DNA of 64,000 nt from contig JAQFVV010000452.1 in assembly GCA_028023455.1 (NCBI GenBank), forward strand, positions 215,001 to 279,000, given 5' to 3'. The notes under the pieces were generated by a model. That model made no database searches, was not told where the DNA came from, and saw only the letters and a program-made list of their open reading frames with translations. Positions within the stretch are counted from its first letter, which is position 1, and every line of letters begins with the position of its first letter. The stretch is from Epiperipatus broadwayi (taxonomy: Eukaryota > Onychophora > Udeonychophora > Euonychophora > Peripatidae). Positions 40,178 through 53,162 of this stretch are shown in pieces. Position numbers and translations under genes: made by a program.

Positions 40178-40185
40178 TTCGAATT
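40089..40185. repeat. Mixed (GT)n(AT)n microsatellite, duplicated
   Basis: An (AT)n(GT)n followed by TTTCGAATTT occurs twice in a row, indicating slippage of a compound unit. Confidence 0.85.
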
Positions 40186-40960
40186 TCACTTTAAAAGGTC
40201 TATTTGTTAATAGATGAAACCATAGTTGTGGATAAATTTTAGTAAAATTTTTTTTATTACTAATATTACATAATGTTATATCAATTCCTATTTTATTTAT
40301 AATTACTAGTATAGTGTTAGGCAGTATTAATTTATATATATTCTTGTAAGTATTGTTATATTTCTAACGTTTTCATATTACAGTCACAATTAATTTTATC
40401 TATAAATTAGACTTTTTAGTATTAATTTAGTTGCCTTTAAAGATATATGTCTAATAATTACAATTTTCTAATTAAGCCAATTAATTTTTACAATCTAAAA
40501 TATTGCGTGTAATGAAAACCCAATCCCCCTATCGATAACAATAAATATGGAATTTTTTAACTAAGTAACTTTGATGAATTCACATAAAAAAATTGAAATA
40601 ACTTGTATTGCTTGCTAAATATAAAGACATTTTAATTTCCAACCTAAAACAAATATGAAAATCATTTGTACACTACACATATGCTTGTTTTTATAGAGTC
40701 AAAGTACTTTTAATATTAAAATAAGTCATCAGTAGAAATTATTCATGATATTTTGCCCCTCACTTCTATTTTAAAATTTTGGGAATACATATTTTTTTCT
40801 AACATAAATAAATATTTCTTTGTTTTAGTTACATTTTATTTAATAAAATCTTTTATAATTGTGTTATCATACTTTTAAAACCGTTACTTTCTTAACTTGA
40901 ACTCTGCTTTTTTATATATTTTTAAACTTAATTTTCTATAAGCATCGTGACCTGATTCCC

Positions 40961-41224
<264 letters not shown>

Positions 41225-41871
41225 GAAAGATGTTTGTGTGAGTTCCATAAAAGAGTGTTACATTTTTTTCTCCAACAGTATAAAAGTATTAATATATTAT
41301 GTAAATTTTTTAATTAAAAAGATTCAAAAGTACATCACTGTATAATTTATTACTTCAATTCTTTACCAAATACCATATTATAAACATGATACTTGATTGC
41401 ATTAGCCATTGTTCAATGAAATTATCATTCATATGATTTGAAACAGTATGATTAAAAATTGGCAATTATGTAACCACCGAACCAACTTAGGATCTTTCTT
41501 TCACGTAATCAGTTTATAATAGTTATTTATTTAGATATTGTTAACTAAAAAGTAACTTAAGGGTAAAATCAGTAATACCTTCTTCATCTAGCAGTTATTA
41601 ACATTAGTAAAAAATGTCGAAGATACAAATGTTAATCTCTATTTTATGCATAAAAAATTAAAATGTATAAGAAAAGAAGGGTTATACATGTCTTTATTGT
41701 AACATTTTTTTTTTACTATATACAATATTTATTTCATTATAAATGACTTCAAAATATAGTTTTCCTTTCTCTTCAATAATATAACCATTGATTGATAAAC
41801 ATTTTAAATGTTTAATAAATTAACACACACGCTTAAAGAAAAAACGTTTATGTCAAAATATAATTTATAAT
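41225..41871. other. AT-rich spacer
   Basis: No gene seen. Confidence 0.45.
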
Positions 41872-41880
41872 GTTATTTAA
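41872..41880 (+). promoter_or_regulatory. TATA-like box upstream of candidate exon
   Basis: TATTTAAAG lies 79-87 bases before the candidate start codon at 41959, a plausible TATA position for a short 5' leader. In a sequence this AT-rich the match could be chance. Confidence 0.2.
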
Positions 41881-41958
41881 AGTGTTTTAATTGCTTTTGC
41901 TTTGTTATGTGTTTTCGCTTACTTCAGGAAGATATTCATTTCCTACTAAGCTTTCAAA

Positions 41959-42004
41959 ATGTCTTTTAAATTAATCTTCTATTTAGCAATCATCTCTCTT
42001 TGGG
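41959..42004 (+). CDS. Candidate first exon of a secreted protein (signal peptide)
   Basis: The ATG at 41959 opens 15 codons reading MSFKLIFYLAIISLW plus one base, followed directly by GTAAGC (42005-42010), a strong splice donor. A Lys after the start and then a run of Phe, Leu, Ile, Tyr and Ala is typical of a signal peptide. A signal exon ending in phase 1 is common for small secreted proteins. The leader just before it (TTACTTCAGGAAGATATTCATT) is less AT-biased than its surroundings. I could not identify a second exon: the following kilobase is filled with hairpins. Gene identity is unknown; chance cannot be excluded because the exon is so short. Confidence 0.4.
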
Positions 42005-42247
42005 GTAAGCAATATATTATATCTCTATATAGTTTATTCATCACTGCTGATGTTTTCTGCAAAGCAAAATGTGATTTTCTTTTCAAAATATATTATCTAT
42101 TTTCTATATAAAAAATATTATTCAACATCAAGAACGGAATCTTCAGAATATATATTTATTTTTACAAAATAGATTTGTTAATTTTTTTTTTTAAAGTCTT
42201 TCTTTTATTCATATTTTTCCTTAACTTATAAATGTGAAGTATATATA

Positions 42248-42366
42248 TGATGAAACATTTTTTAATAAATGGGAATTCCGTTTAAAAAAATTTAGTTAAA
42301 AGTTCAAGTTTGAAATTTTAACTAGATTTTAAAAACGGAATTCCAATTTATTAAAGATGTTCATCA
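42248..42366. repeat. Hairpin 1 of a four-hairpin cluster
   Basis: The left arm 42248-42302 (TGATGAAACATTTTTTAATA ... GGAATTCCGTTT ... AGTTAAAA) and the right arm 42314-42366 are imperfect reverse complements around a 12-base loop. Confidence 0.8.
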
Positions 42367-42461
42367 CCTGTTTACTTCGTTAAACATTAAATCGACAGAA
42401 ACCCACACGAATATATATAAACATATCTTGATATTTTGCCATTTTAATGCTAATATGAAGT

Positions 42462-42614
42462 GCCAAAACAAGGTTTATATATCTTTATTGGAATTAACTG
42501 AGCCGAGTATACATTCGATGCTTGTGCGTCACAATCATAATTATTCTCCCACGATTATTCAGCATTATACTCGGATCAATTAATTCCAAGAAAAATGTAC
42601 AAACTCTATTTTGC
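42462..42614. repeat. Hairpin 2 of a four-hairpin cluster
   Basis: The arms hold TTATTGGAATTAACTGAGCC and its inverted relative GATCAATTAATTCCAA, with GAGTATA/TATACTC at the inner ends. Arms span about 42462-42511 and 42566-42614, with a 55-base loop that is less AT-rich (GATGCTTGTGCGTCAC). Confidence 0.78.
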
Positions 42615-42637
42615 ATATATATATAAACAAAAAAAAA

Positions 42638-42753
42638 GACTTATAAATCCAATAAATAATATTATATTTCAACCAGAGGACTGGTTTTTTCTTTCTGATG
42701 AAAACCAGTCCTCTGGTTGAAATATAATATTATTTATTGGATTTATAAATCTT
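42638..42753 (+). repeat. Hairpin 3: near-perfect palindrome with hammerhead-like core
   Basis: The arms (about 42638-42687 and 42704-42753) are nearly perfect reverse complements. The right half reads CTGATGA (42695-42701), a stem AACCAG/CTGGTT (42703-42708 and 42713-42718) closed by TCCT, then GAAA (42719-42722), and continues TATAATATTATTTATTGG into (TA)n. CTGATGA, stem II and GAAA are the conserved core of hammerhead ribozymes, and the (TA)n end matches the PLE 3' ends at 53.1 and 55.4 kb. Stem I and stem III partners are not convincing. The likely origin is the terminal piece of a Penelope-like element with an inverted partial copy. Confidence 0.6.
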
Positions 42754-42767
42754 ATATATATATATAT

Positions 42768-42784
42768 ATATATAATTGCAAACC

Positions 42785-42818
<34 letters not shown>

Positions 42819-42839
42819 GGTTTGCAATTGATATATATC
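42768..42839. repeat. Hairpin 4: palindromic TA array
   Basis: ATTGCAAACCTTAATATA and its reverse complement enclose an (AT)n. It is preceded by another (AT)n. Confidence 0.85.
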
Positions 42840-43700
42840 TATCAAAAATAATCAAATCATCATGGGCAATGAGTAATTAGACTTTAAGAAAAAAAAATCC
42901 ACTAATAATAGTAAAAATAAGTTGTGTCACAATTTTACTGACTAACCATAAATACATGGTAATTTATTATTCAGTTTATTTCACAATTTGTATGGTATCT
43001 TTTAATTTTTTCTACCAGAACTTTTTTCCAGAATTATTTCAATATCTTAATTTATTTTAGCTATATATTGAATTCTATCAATAAAGATTTTTTTTCAATA
43101 AAAATGATAAAAATTGTACTTTTGGGTGTGGTTTTCCAATAAGACGGTATTCAAATTCATCAATAAAATACTTAAAAAAACTGTTATTATTCATTTCTCT
43201 CAGATGTCCGATTCACGAGAAAATGTGATTTTGTAATAGTAGACACTAATTTCTTTTTAAAATTTTGTAAGCTAAATGGAAAAATTTCAGACACTTTTAT
43301 GTTACATTGATAAGAAATACAAAGCCCTTTTTCCATAGTTAAATTTGGTAAAATTATTGGCTCTATTTAGGTTCAGTAATACTATAATAAAATTGCAATC
43401 TTTTAATTTGCTAAAATCAGTAGCAATACATAAAAATCTGTGTTGCACTCTCTAAGTTTTGCAGATTTTCTATTTAAAAAATACCAAGAAATTTAAATTG
43501 GCAAAGTTATTATGATTGATATCATCCAAGTTAAAAGTTTTTGGAAGTTTTTTAATAACTGAATGATAACCTACTTCAAATTTTTGAACACTGATTACTG
43601 AATCATATGACAAATTAAAACATTGTTGCCTAATCCAATGGCAAAAAGTTTGAACATTTTTTCATAAATCTAAAAACCAAACACTTTTAGAACAATGCAG
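42840..43700. other. AT-rich spacer
   Basis: No second exon for the 41.96-kb candidate was recognised here; all frames are closed. Confidence 0.4.
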
Positions 43701-43704
43701 TATC

Positions 43705-44300
43705 TATAAAATTTCATGATTCTGGATCAAATAATTGTATTACTGCAAGAGTTAGGAAGCATAAAAATGCTTTCAATCAAAAGTCAAATACATCAGTTTT
43801 TACATCACATTTTTTTAGATATACACCACACTCCTGACTTTACAAAAACTAAAATACAAATTATCCTGAAAAAATGTGATTTGAAAAGTATGAGAGAGTC
43901 ATTTAAAAAGATTTAGTCTTAACTACTTAAACATATTGGAGTAATTTCAGCCATTTCAGCCATATGCAAGATTATTACTTTCAATCTTTCTTCTCTCTCC
44001 AATATTTTTAAAAAGTCAATTGACTATAAAACAAAAAAGTAGAAAATTTTGTTAATTATTTCTCTTACTATATTACACAACTACTGGTGGTCAAGAGGGC
44101 AGTTACAGCTGCTTTACAAGCAGTTGTCCTGGGTTAGCAGGTTCACTTCCCAACTGATGCTATGACACATGAGAAAAAAACAACTAACACAATAGTTATT
44201 CAGTAACCATAGTCTTGACAAGATAAATAAAATTTATAAAAATGTTAGTACCTTCTTCTGATGAGTGAAGTTCTGTGTCTGTAGATGTATATATAATGTT
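43705..44300 (+). repeat. Diverged tandem duplication, unit 1
   Basis: Aligns with 44690-45300 over most of its length. Shared landmarks are TTCTGGATCAA, CACAAAAATGCTTT-like, CAAATACATCA, TTTTTTAGATAT, ATCATTT/GTCATTTAAAAAGATTT, CTACTTAAACA, TTCTTCTCTCTCCAATATTTT, TTGACAA.ATAAA, TTTATAAAAATGTT and TCTGTGTCTGT. The plus frame is open for 66 codons in this unit (43716-43916). An S1 SINE sits inside this unit only. Confidence 0.62.
44076..44187 (+). repeat. S1 SINE copy 6
   Basis: It reads CTGGTGGTCAAGAGGGCAG (A box), CTGCTTTACAAGCAGTTG (anticodon-arm-like perfect stem with a 7-base loop), GCAGGTTCACTTCCC (B box), ATGCTATGACACATGAG and an A tract. A 7-base ACAACTA at each edge may be the target duplication. 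It is absent from the equivalent position of unit 2 of the duplication, so it inserted after that duplication or was never copied. Confidence 0.82.
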
Positions 44301-44689
44301 AAATATATCATTTAAATAGCAAATATTGTTATAGTAAATGAGACACACCCATGCTAATCATCCCATTATACGGCAATAAGAAAGTGTCAACCACTTTTAA
44401 ATTTAGATCTCCTTATATATTAAGAAGATTGTTTCAAACAATTACAACAGTAGAGATGAGAATAAATCAATTTAATCATTTAAAGTGAGTTAATGAATAA
44501 ATAAATTGATTATTATTTAACAAAGTAAAAAAAAATTCTTTTTATTTTAAACTTTGTAAAAACATTGAAATGATAAATATATAACAAAAACAATTGCAAA
44601 TTAAAAATTCATAACATTAAAAAGATCTTTTAAACAGTAAATGTTGCCATAATAAATGAAATATACACCCATTAGTCATATTACAATGT

Positions 44690-45300
44690 TTCTGGATCAA
44701 TTAGATCCTACTGCTGCAAAAGATAGAGAGCACAAAAATGCTTTTATTCAAATATCAAATGTTATATATAGAGCTTGTAAATACAAGCTTATTAAATTAG
44801 GTCATGTGACATCTGACAAAATTTTTTTTTTTGTAATTCAAATATCAAATACATCAATTCTTGCAACATATTTTTTAGATATTTTCCCATTCCTGAATTT
44901 GATAAAATCTAAAATACTAACTAGATTGGAAAAATATAATTTAAAAATTATTAAAGAATCATTTTAAAAAGATTTTACCCTATCTACTTAAACAGGTTTG
45001 TGGAAATTCAGTATATTCCAGCCTCATGAAGACCATTATTTTATTTATTTCTTCTCTCTCCAATATTTTCAAAAAGTCGATTATAAAAAAAAAATACAGA
45101 AACTTTGTTAACTTTTTCCACTACTACCCGAAAAAATATATAAAATGAAAAAAAAACTTTATTTTTCACACAGTATTGATTTTTTTTGAAACACAACCAT
45201 TGTTTATATATCAAAGTTTTGACAAAGAAAATAAACTTTATAAAAATGTTCGTATCTATCTCTGTGAAGTGGATTTCTGTGTCTGTGCATATGAACCTTT
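44690..45300 (+). repeat. Diverged tandem duplication, unit 2
   Basis: The plus frame 44656-44967 is open for 103 codons and in register with unit 1: FLDQLDPTAAKDREHKNAF versus ILDQIIVLLQELGSIKMLS at the start, and LKIIKESF versus LKSMRESFKK at the end. Both ends keep frame although the middle does not. I do not recognise the protein. Unit 2 has a 90-bp extra segment bounded by ATTCAAATATCAAAT at 44746-44760 and 44836-44850. The frame could be a fossil exon or an accident of the repeat. Confidence 0.5.
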
Positions 45301-45332
45301 TTAAAGACTTTAACCAGAATTCTTTGTCTGCT

Positions 45333-45434
45333 GATATATATATAACACAAGTTTTATATACGTAAAACCTACTATATATATATGATATATATATAAACAC
45401 AAGTTTTATATACGTAAAACCTACTATATATATA
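45333..45434. repeat. 51-bp tandem duplication
   Basis: The unit beginning GATATATATATAA-CACAAG with GTTTTATATACGTAAAACC occurs at 45333-45383 and 45384-45434. The second copy merges into (AT)n. The open minus frame of 136 codons across 45041-45451 is explained by this repeat and low complexity. Confidence 0.85.
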
Positions 45435-45450
45435 TATATATATTGTACCA

Positions 45451-46174
45451 TCCTTGATTAGATTTAAAGTAAGTATTGTCATATTGTTTAAAAAAATATT
45501 GTCATGACTTTATATGTTATTAATTATTTAAGACCATAAAGTAAAGTATATTTTCGTTTTGGGATTATTGTAGATATACTGGAATACAAAGCAATATTTA
45601 AAATTAGCTTCTTAAGTTAAATTTTATATCTTACAATAAAATTATTGCATAAATTTAAACAGATATTTTGAGAAGTTTTTTTTGCATTAATATTTTATTT
45701 TATTGCATATTTTAATAACAATAGGCTTAAATAAATAAATAAGTTATATTTTCACATATGTGTATGAAAATAAGTGTGCATGTTTAAATTATTGTATAAA
45801 TTTAAAATCATGTATTTTTTAATATAGTATTATTATTAATGGTAGCTGAAAATGTAATCATATGTCATGTTAACTAAACAAATGTATTTTTTTCCTGTTA
45901 TGCATTTATTTGTTTATATTCTGATTTGTAATTTAATAAGATGAGATTGAAAATCATTGTCATTATTTTTATTTTAAAATATTTTTTTAAAAGAAATTTA
46001 AAAGAACCATTTTATTCAAGAATGCTGGTGGGTTTGTAAAACTCTAATTGATTGGAATAATGATTCAATGGATTAAAAGGGATAAATTTGAACTGGTCAT
46101 TAGATACTGTTTCCAGGTCAATGATGTAAATATTTTCTCAATAAGCAAATTATATAAAATGCCCATGGCTTAAG
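45451..46174. other. AT-rich spacer
   Basis: No gene seen. Confidence 0.45.
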
Positions 46175-46928
46175 TTAACCCTTTTCCCACCTCTTATGAA
46201 GCTCCTTGTCGACATCTGACATCACTCTAACTCTGCCAGTTCTTATGCTAAAATATTCGTTTGACAGGTTTTGATTAGGTTTTTAAAAGTTCTGTAAGAT
46301 GGTGCCCTCTTCCGAATTATTTTACAAGTAAAAAATAAAAAAAAAACGCATTTAAACCTAAACAAAGAAAGAACATCGGTTGTAATTGGTTGTTAGTGAG
46401 CTCTCAGCCGAAAAAGACATTCTGATTGGCTAGAAAGAACAAAGAAACTGCCTGATCAAAGAAAATAAAGAAAAACGCTGAGATTTTCATTTCGAATATA
46501 ATTTTAAAGAATATTAAGTATATATTCAGTAATTACAAATGATTTTCAGAGAGAATACTAAAAAAACAAAATTATTTTCGAAAAATATTGAAGATTTTAG
46601 TAAAAATATTAAAGATTTAGTAAAAAGAAATATTTACTTTTCTATAACATAAAAGTCGACCTTTTTGTTTATATTATAGCTTTTATGTTGCCGAAATTGA
46701 ATATTTTAGAATAAATAAATAGCAATTTATTTTTGAAAGAACTTTCGTTCTCTTCATAACCTGAAAAATTAGTAATATACTTTTTATAAACGTATCTGAG
46801 TTGAATTTAATATTATAGGCGAATATGTTTTAACAATAGGCTTTGTCTTCAGTTTGTGAGTTGGCCAATTAAAAGATTTCATTTTTACCTCATACAACCA
46901 ATAATATAATTAGTGGTTAAAAGGTTAA
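46175..46928. mobile_element. TTAA-flanked MITE (piggyBac-like), copy 2
   Basis: The element 46179-46924 starts CCCTTTTCCCACC and ends GGTTAAAAGG, with an intact TTAA on each side (46175-46178 and 46925-46928). It has the same orientation and near-full-length similarity as the 33.7-kb copy, with small indels (for example around 46500-46560). It has no coding capacity, so it would depend on a transposase supplied elsewhere. Confidence 0.8.
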
Positions 46929-48689
<1,761 letters not shown>

Positions 48690-49360
48690 TTTTTTAAAAA
48701 GTAATAAATTGACTTGTCTGAAGGAAGACAAAGGGTTAAGAATGTATTTAATAAAACAGGATGAATATAACATGAAAATTATGGATCAGATGAGGAAACC
48801 CTGTTTTGAAAAAAGTGAATTAAATAATATTGATACATATAAAATGAAATTTATTAATGATGTTTTAATAGCTGTTAAAAAGAAAAAGATTATTAATGTG
48901 AAGACATATTATAGCTTATATCTGTCATCCGTTTCCAAGAATATTTGCAAATATAAAATTGCATAAAAATGGTTATCCATTAAGTGTAATAGTGGATTTT
49001 GGAGGTGTTTTTATTATAATGCTTGCAAATATATTGAAATAATAATGCAATATGTGCTTGGATTTAGAGATTATACAGTTTCTTCATCATTTGATTTTAT
49101 TAATAGAATTAAAAATATAAAAATAGATAATGATGATGTTATGTGTACATTTGACATATCTGAAATGTATGGTTCAATTAATCATATGGAATTAATAGAG
49201 ATTATTGAGAGAGCTTTGATTTTAAAATCGATAGATAATACTGGACAGGGAACAAATAGCAAGGAATAAGCAAATATTGAAAGTTCATCTATCCGTTTGC
49301 AATTTTCAACAAAGACTATATTTTTTATCGAAATGCAAAAGATTTAAAGTAATTTGAAAT
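48690..49360 (+). pseudogene. Penelope-like element A, reverse transcriptase N-terminal half
   Basis: The frame at 48709 reads LTCLKEDKGLRMYLIKQDEY, the KxDKG...Y block that opens PLE reverse transcriptases. After a stop near 48966, 49045-49269 reads GFRDYTVSSSFDFINRIK and CTFDISEMYGSINHMELIEI, the S(F)DF and FD(V/I)..LY..I motifs (RT motif with the first catalytic Asp). It ends around YIFYRNAKDL near 49340. The second half resumes at 51895, so the element is split by a later insertion. Codons are strongly A/T-biased. Several stops and frameshifts make it inactive. Confidence 0.82.
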
Positions 49361-49408
49361 TGCTGTAGAGTAAACATGAATCCCACAATATATAATTACA
49401 AGAAGATT

Positions 49409-49410
<2 letters not shown>

Positions 49411-49478
<68 letters not shown>
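49411..49478. repeat. (TA)n microsatellite at the PLE-B 5' junction
   Basis: 68 bases of TA between the PLE-A left half and the start of PLE-B sequence. PLEs often sit at TA-rich targets, so this may be the target or part of the junction. Confidence 0.95.
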
Positions 49479-49479
<1 letters not shown>

Positions 49480-51800
49480 CAGGTGTTATAGACTAAACAC
49501 CCTACTCAAGCAGAAATTCAACAATACATTTGCATTTCTGGCAAATAAACAAGGCATTCACATGAAACAAAACAGGAATACTTCTTTCATAAACATCACA
49601 GACAAAACGCCACCAGATGATGTCAAAGACATACTTGCAAAGGGACCAAGATTTATTGGTGGAAAATGGAAACAAAACTAAGAAATTGAGATAATAGTTG
49701 ATGTCAAAGCAGCCTTGGCTAGCAATCAAGACAGAGACAATTATGTAGTACAGGTGGCCAAATGCATAAATCACAATGTTCTCAACATTTGCATGAACAA
49801 TTGGGAATCAAAAATAACCAGCACTAAACAATTTTTTGCAAATGAAAACATAATTTGTATGCAAGAGGATAAAGGTAACAGGTTTAAATTGAGAAACAAA
49901 GATGAATATATTGATAAAGTCAACACTCAAATTGACAAGCTAGGATTTCAAAGAGTACCAAATTTCAACAACAAGTTAAACAGAGAGAAATTCATCATAT
50001 CTATTCTGGGATCACATTGTAATAAGGTGTTCTCAAAAGAAGAATATCACAGATTATATCCCTCTGCATAAATACCACCAAGAATGTTTGCAAAGACAAA
50101 AACACACAAGCCAAACATTTCACTAAGATTAATGCTAGATTTTGAGGAAGTTCATTATTTTAAAATAGCCATGTTTGGAAACAGATTATTGATTGATATC
50201 ATAGGCTTTGGCAGATACACAGTAAAATCATCTTTCGAGTTTGTTTCAAGAATCAAGGGCATAGAGTTTGAACCCTGACACAAAGCTTGCATCAATAGAT
50301 ATAACCAAGCTATATGGAACCATCAACAGAGCAAAATCTATTGCAATAGTAAAAGAAGAATTGTCTCACAGGAACACAAATCAAGCACAGATAGCCTTTA
50401 TAATGAACTTTTTGAGTTGGCTTGATAAAAACAGAATGGCATCATTTAATGGACAGTGGTTCCACATGAAAAATAAGGATCCAATGGGCCTACCGACAAG
50501 TGGCATCATGGCAAACATAGTTCTCAACCACCATGAAGAGCAAATTTTGCCAAGGTACGAGAATCCAGCATATCTCAAATTTACACACGATATGTAGATG
50601 ATTTGTTCAAAGTTGCTAATGTGAAAGTTAAATCACTAAACATCACATGATCACTATCTCTTATACTAGCACATTAATTGTTATTAAACAAGACAAAACT
50701 CTCTCCATACTGTAGTGCCACCCTGTGCCAACCAGAGTAGTCTGGAGATATTGAATGAGTAGGCACTAGATAGGGATTTTATGCACAAGCCTTCTGGCAT
50801 CCATTGATTATGCTTGGCACAGGCTGGCACTACTGTATGGAGAGAGATTTGCCTTGTTTAATATGAAAGTAATTGACAAAATCAAAAATGAACTACATAA
50901 CAGTTCACTATTAACATTTAATACAGAATGTGAGGACCATAGCAAGCAGGTGAAGTACTTAGACATACAAGTGCAGTGTGAGAACACACATATAAACTAC
51001 AAGATGACAATGAAAACATCCAAAATAAGAGGTCTTATTCATCCCAGTTCCAACATTCCCATCAGCTAGAAACTGATAGGCCTCACATCTTTCCTCCACA
51101 GAAATCAACAACTATACAAATTTGAAGCAGACAAGAAATCAAACTTAGCAGAATACTGGGAAGGCATCATCGACAAAAAAAAATCAGGGATTTCCAAAAC
51201 AAATTTACCAACAACACAGTAAATGCAGACCCACACAAGGCTGCTATTGCCAATATATACCAAACATGCACAAAAAACTTCCCTCAATTTTTGGCAGAAG
51301 CTTTCAGTTATGTTTTCACACCCCACCTAATTCCAACAGATTAATTACCAACACAAAGGACTGATTAATGCCCTCTCAAGCACTGCAAGTGGTCTACAAC
51401 CTTATATGCCATCACAGGAACTGCAAATCTTCATATTATGGGGAGACAAAGTCATCATTAGAGACTAGACTGTTCTAGCACAAATACTTATATACCAAGG
51501 CACAATCGGATCCAGCATATAATTCCATCTTCATGCAGCACAAAATAAATGTGGGACATCCATATGAACAACAGACAATCAGCTTGATTTGCAGGGAAGC
51601 ACATGATGTAAAATGCAAGGTAAAAGAAGCCTGCTATATTGCAATGGATTGCAGCACCATCAACCAGAAGGTATCATGTTCCTCTGTATCCAAAAATGGA
51701 ATGCTTAAAAATTGCACATATTTGCATATAATTAAACTACCAGCCATTATACAATAAGATCTATGAATATGAGAGCCATGTCTCTTGACAGTGCTCAGCA
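49480..51800 (+). pseudogene. Penelope-like element B, nested in PLE-A
   Basis: The domains run in order with frameshifts. [17 protein letters not shown] (about 49610-49660) is the PLE N-terminal 'L.KG..F' motif. CMQEDKGNRFKLRNKDEY (49858-49911) is KxDKG. KTKTHKPNISLRLML (50090-50135) follows. YTVKSSFEFVSRIKGI (50216-50263), SIDITKLYGTINRAKSI (50290-50340) and MGLPTSGIMANIVLNHHEE (50484-50540) carry the RT motifs. The catalytic TRYVDDLFK lies at about 50583-50612, one frame away from the upstream ORF. After the 170-bp MITE, KYLDIQVQ (50956-50980) gives the FLD-type motif. No GIY-YIG domain was recognised. The sequence is less AT-biased than PLE-A, consistent with a different family and a later insertion. 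Confidence 0.82.
50684..50861. mobile_element. 170-bp MITE inside PLE-B
   Basis: The element 50688-50857 has terminal inverted repeats of about 38 bases: ACAAGACAAAACTCTCTCC... at the left, matched inverted by ...GGAGAGAGATTTGCCTTGT at the right, then CATACTGTAGTGCCA/TGGCACTACTGTATG. Flanks are TTAA on both sides (50684-50687 and 50858-50861). Because TTAA is adjacent to TA, a TA duplication with longer termini is an equal alternative. PLE-B coding motifs continue on each side. Confidence 0.82.
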
Positions 51801-51894
51801 TATGATTTAATAAAATACTACACATCTTTAGCTTTGTGGTTATTGCATTTTTAGTGCTATATTGATTTATTATTATAAAAATATTAAGATTTGT

Positions 51895-53162
51895 AAATGA
51901 TCATATATATGTTAAATTTAATGATTGTTTTTATAAAATGGATTATGGTTGGTCAATGGGTCTTCTGCTGGTATCACGTATTTGCAATTTTTTTATTCCT
52001 AGTTATGAATCTAAAATATTACTTCAGGTAAAATATAAAAAAATTAAAGTATATTGTAGATATGCTGATGATATATTTGTAGGTGCATATAATGAAAGAA
52101 TAGTTGATTTGTTTAATGAATTAAATATGATTAATAATATAAAATGGGTATTAAATTGGGAAAAAAAAATTCTATAAATTTTTTAGATATATTTATTAAA
52201 AAAAAATAATGTATTAGATTGTAATATGATTTTAAAGCCTATTGAAATTAGGGGTTATATCCCCTATAATTCTAGAATTCATATTGGTCATAAATTGGCT
52301 GGTTTAAAGTCATTTTTGTTTAGAAATGGTTTTTTGTATCAGTTTATGAGTGATAAAGTTGAAAATATTAATGTATTTGTTACTGATATGTTAAATGTTG
52401 GTTATGTAAAGAATATTATTTATAATACAATTAAAAAATATAATCAAAAGAAAAGTAATAATAAAAAATATTAAATAAACTAAAAAATGATAAATGAATT
52501 TCTATTTCTTTTATATTTAATCAACAAGCTAAATTAATTAATAAACTTTGTAGTGGTTTGTGTAGGGTATCTTTTTTCTTTTCAAATAATATAAATGATA
52601 TGATAAATAATTCTAAAACCCAGATTTCTAAGTTTGAACTAAGTTCTATTATGTGTATGTTGATATGAGGTTGTGGAATGAAATATATAGGGGAATCAAA
52701 GTGTACATTAAATAAACAATATAATGATCATAAGATATTGTATAAACATATACAGAAGGAAAATGAAACTTCAATATGTATGAATACTCCATCAGTTATT
52801 TTAGATCACATAAAACAGGTAATTATGGTTTTAAATTTGATAATACAAATGTGAAAATTATACAAAGTGAATGATGTAATGAAAAATGAAAAATTAAGGA
52901 GGCAATGATAATATGTAGAAATAAAGAGGTTTTAATGAATAGACAATCAGCTAATATAAAATCAACAGAATTGTGGGAAATTTGAATGGATTGAATGATG
53001 GGTAATGTAAATTTTTGTTTTCTGTTGATTTTTATTAATTGATGGTTGATAAAGATTGTCAGTATTACAATGGAAAGTACTTTCAGTAAATAATATATTT
53101 ATTAAAATTTGAATACTGTGTTAAATATATTTGCTTGAATTATTATATGATTTAAAAATACA

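Noticed and set aside
45041-45451. 136-codon minus-strand open frame
   Set aside because: It is built from the reverse strand of duplication unit 2 and a 51-bp tandem repeat; the residues are low complexity with no motif.
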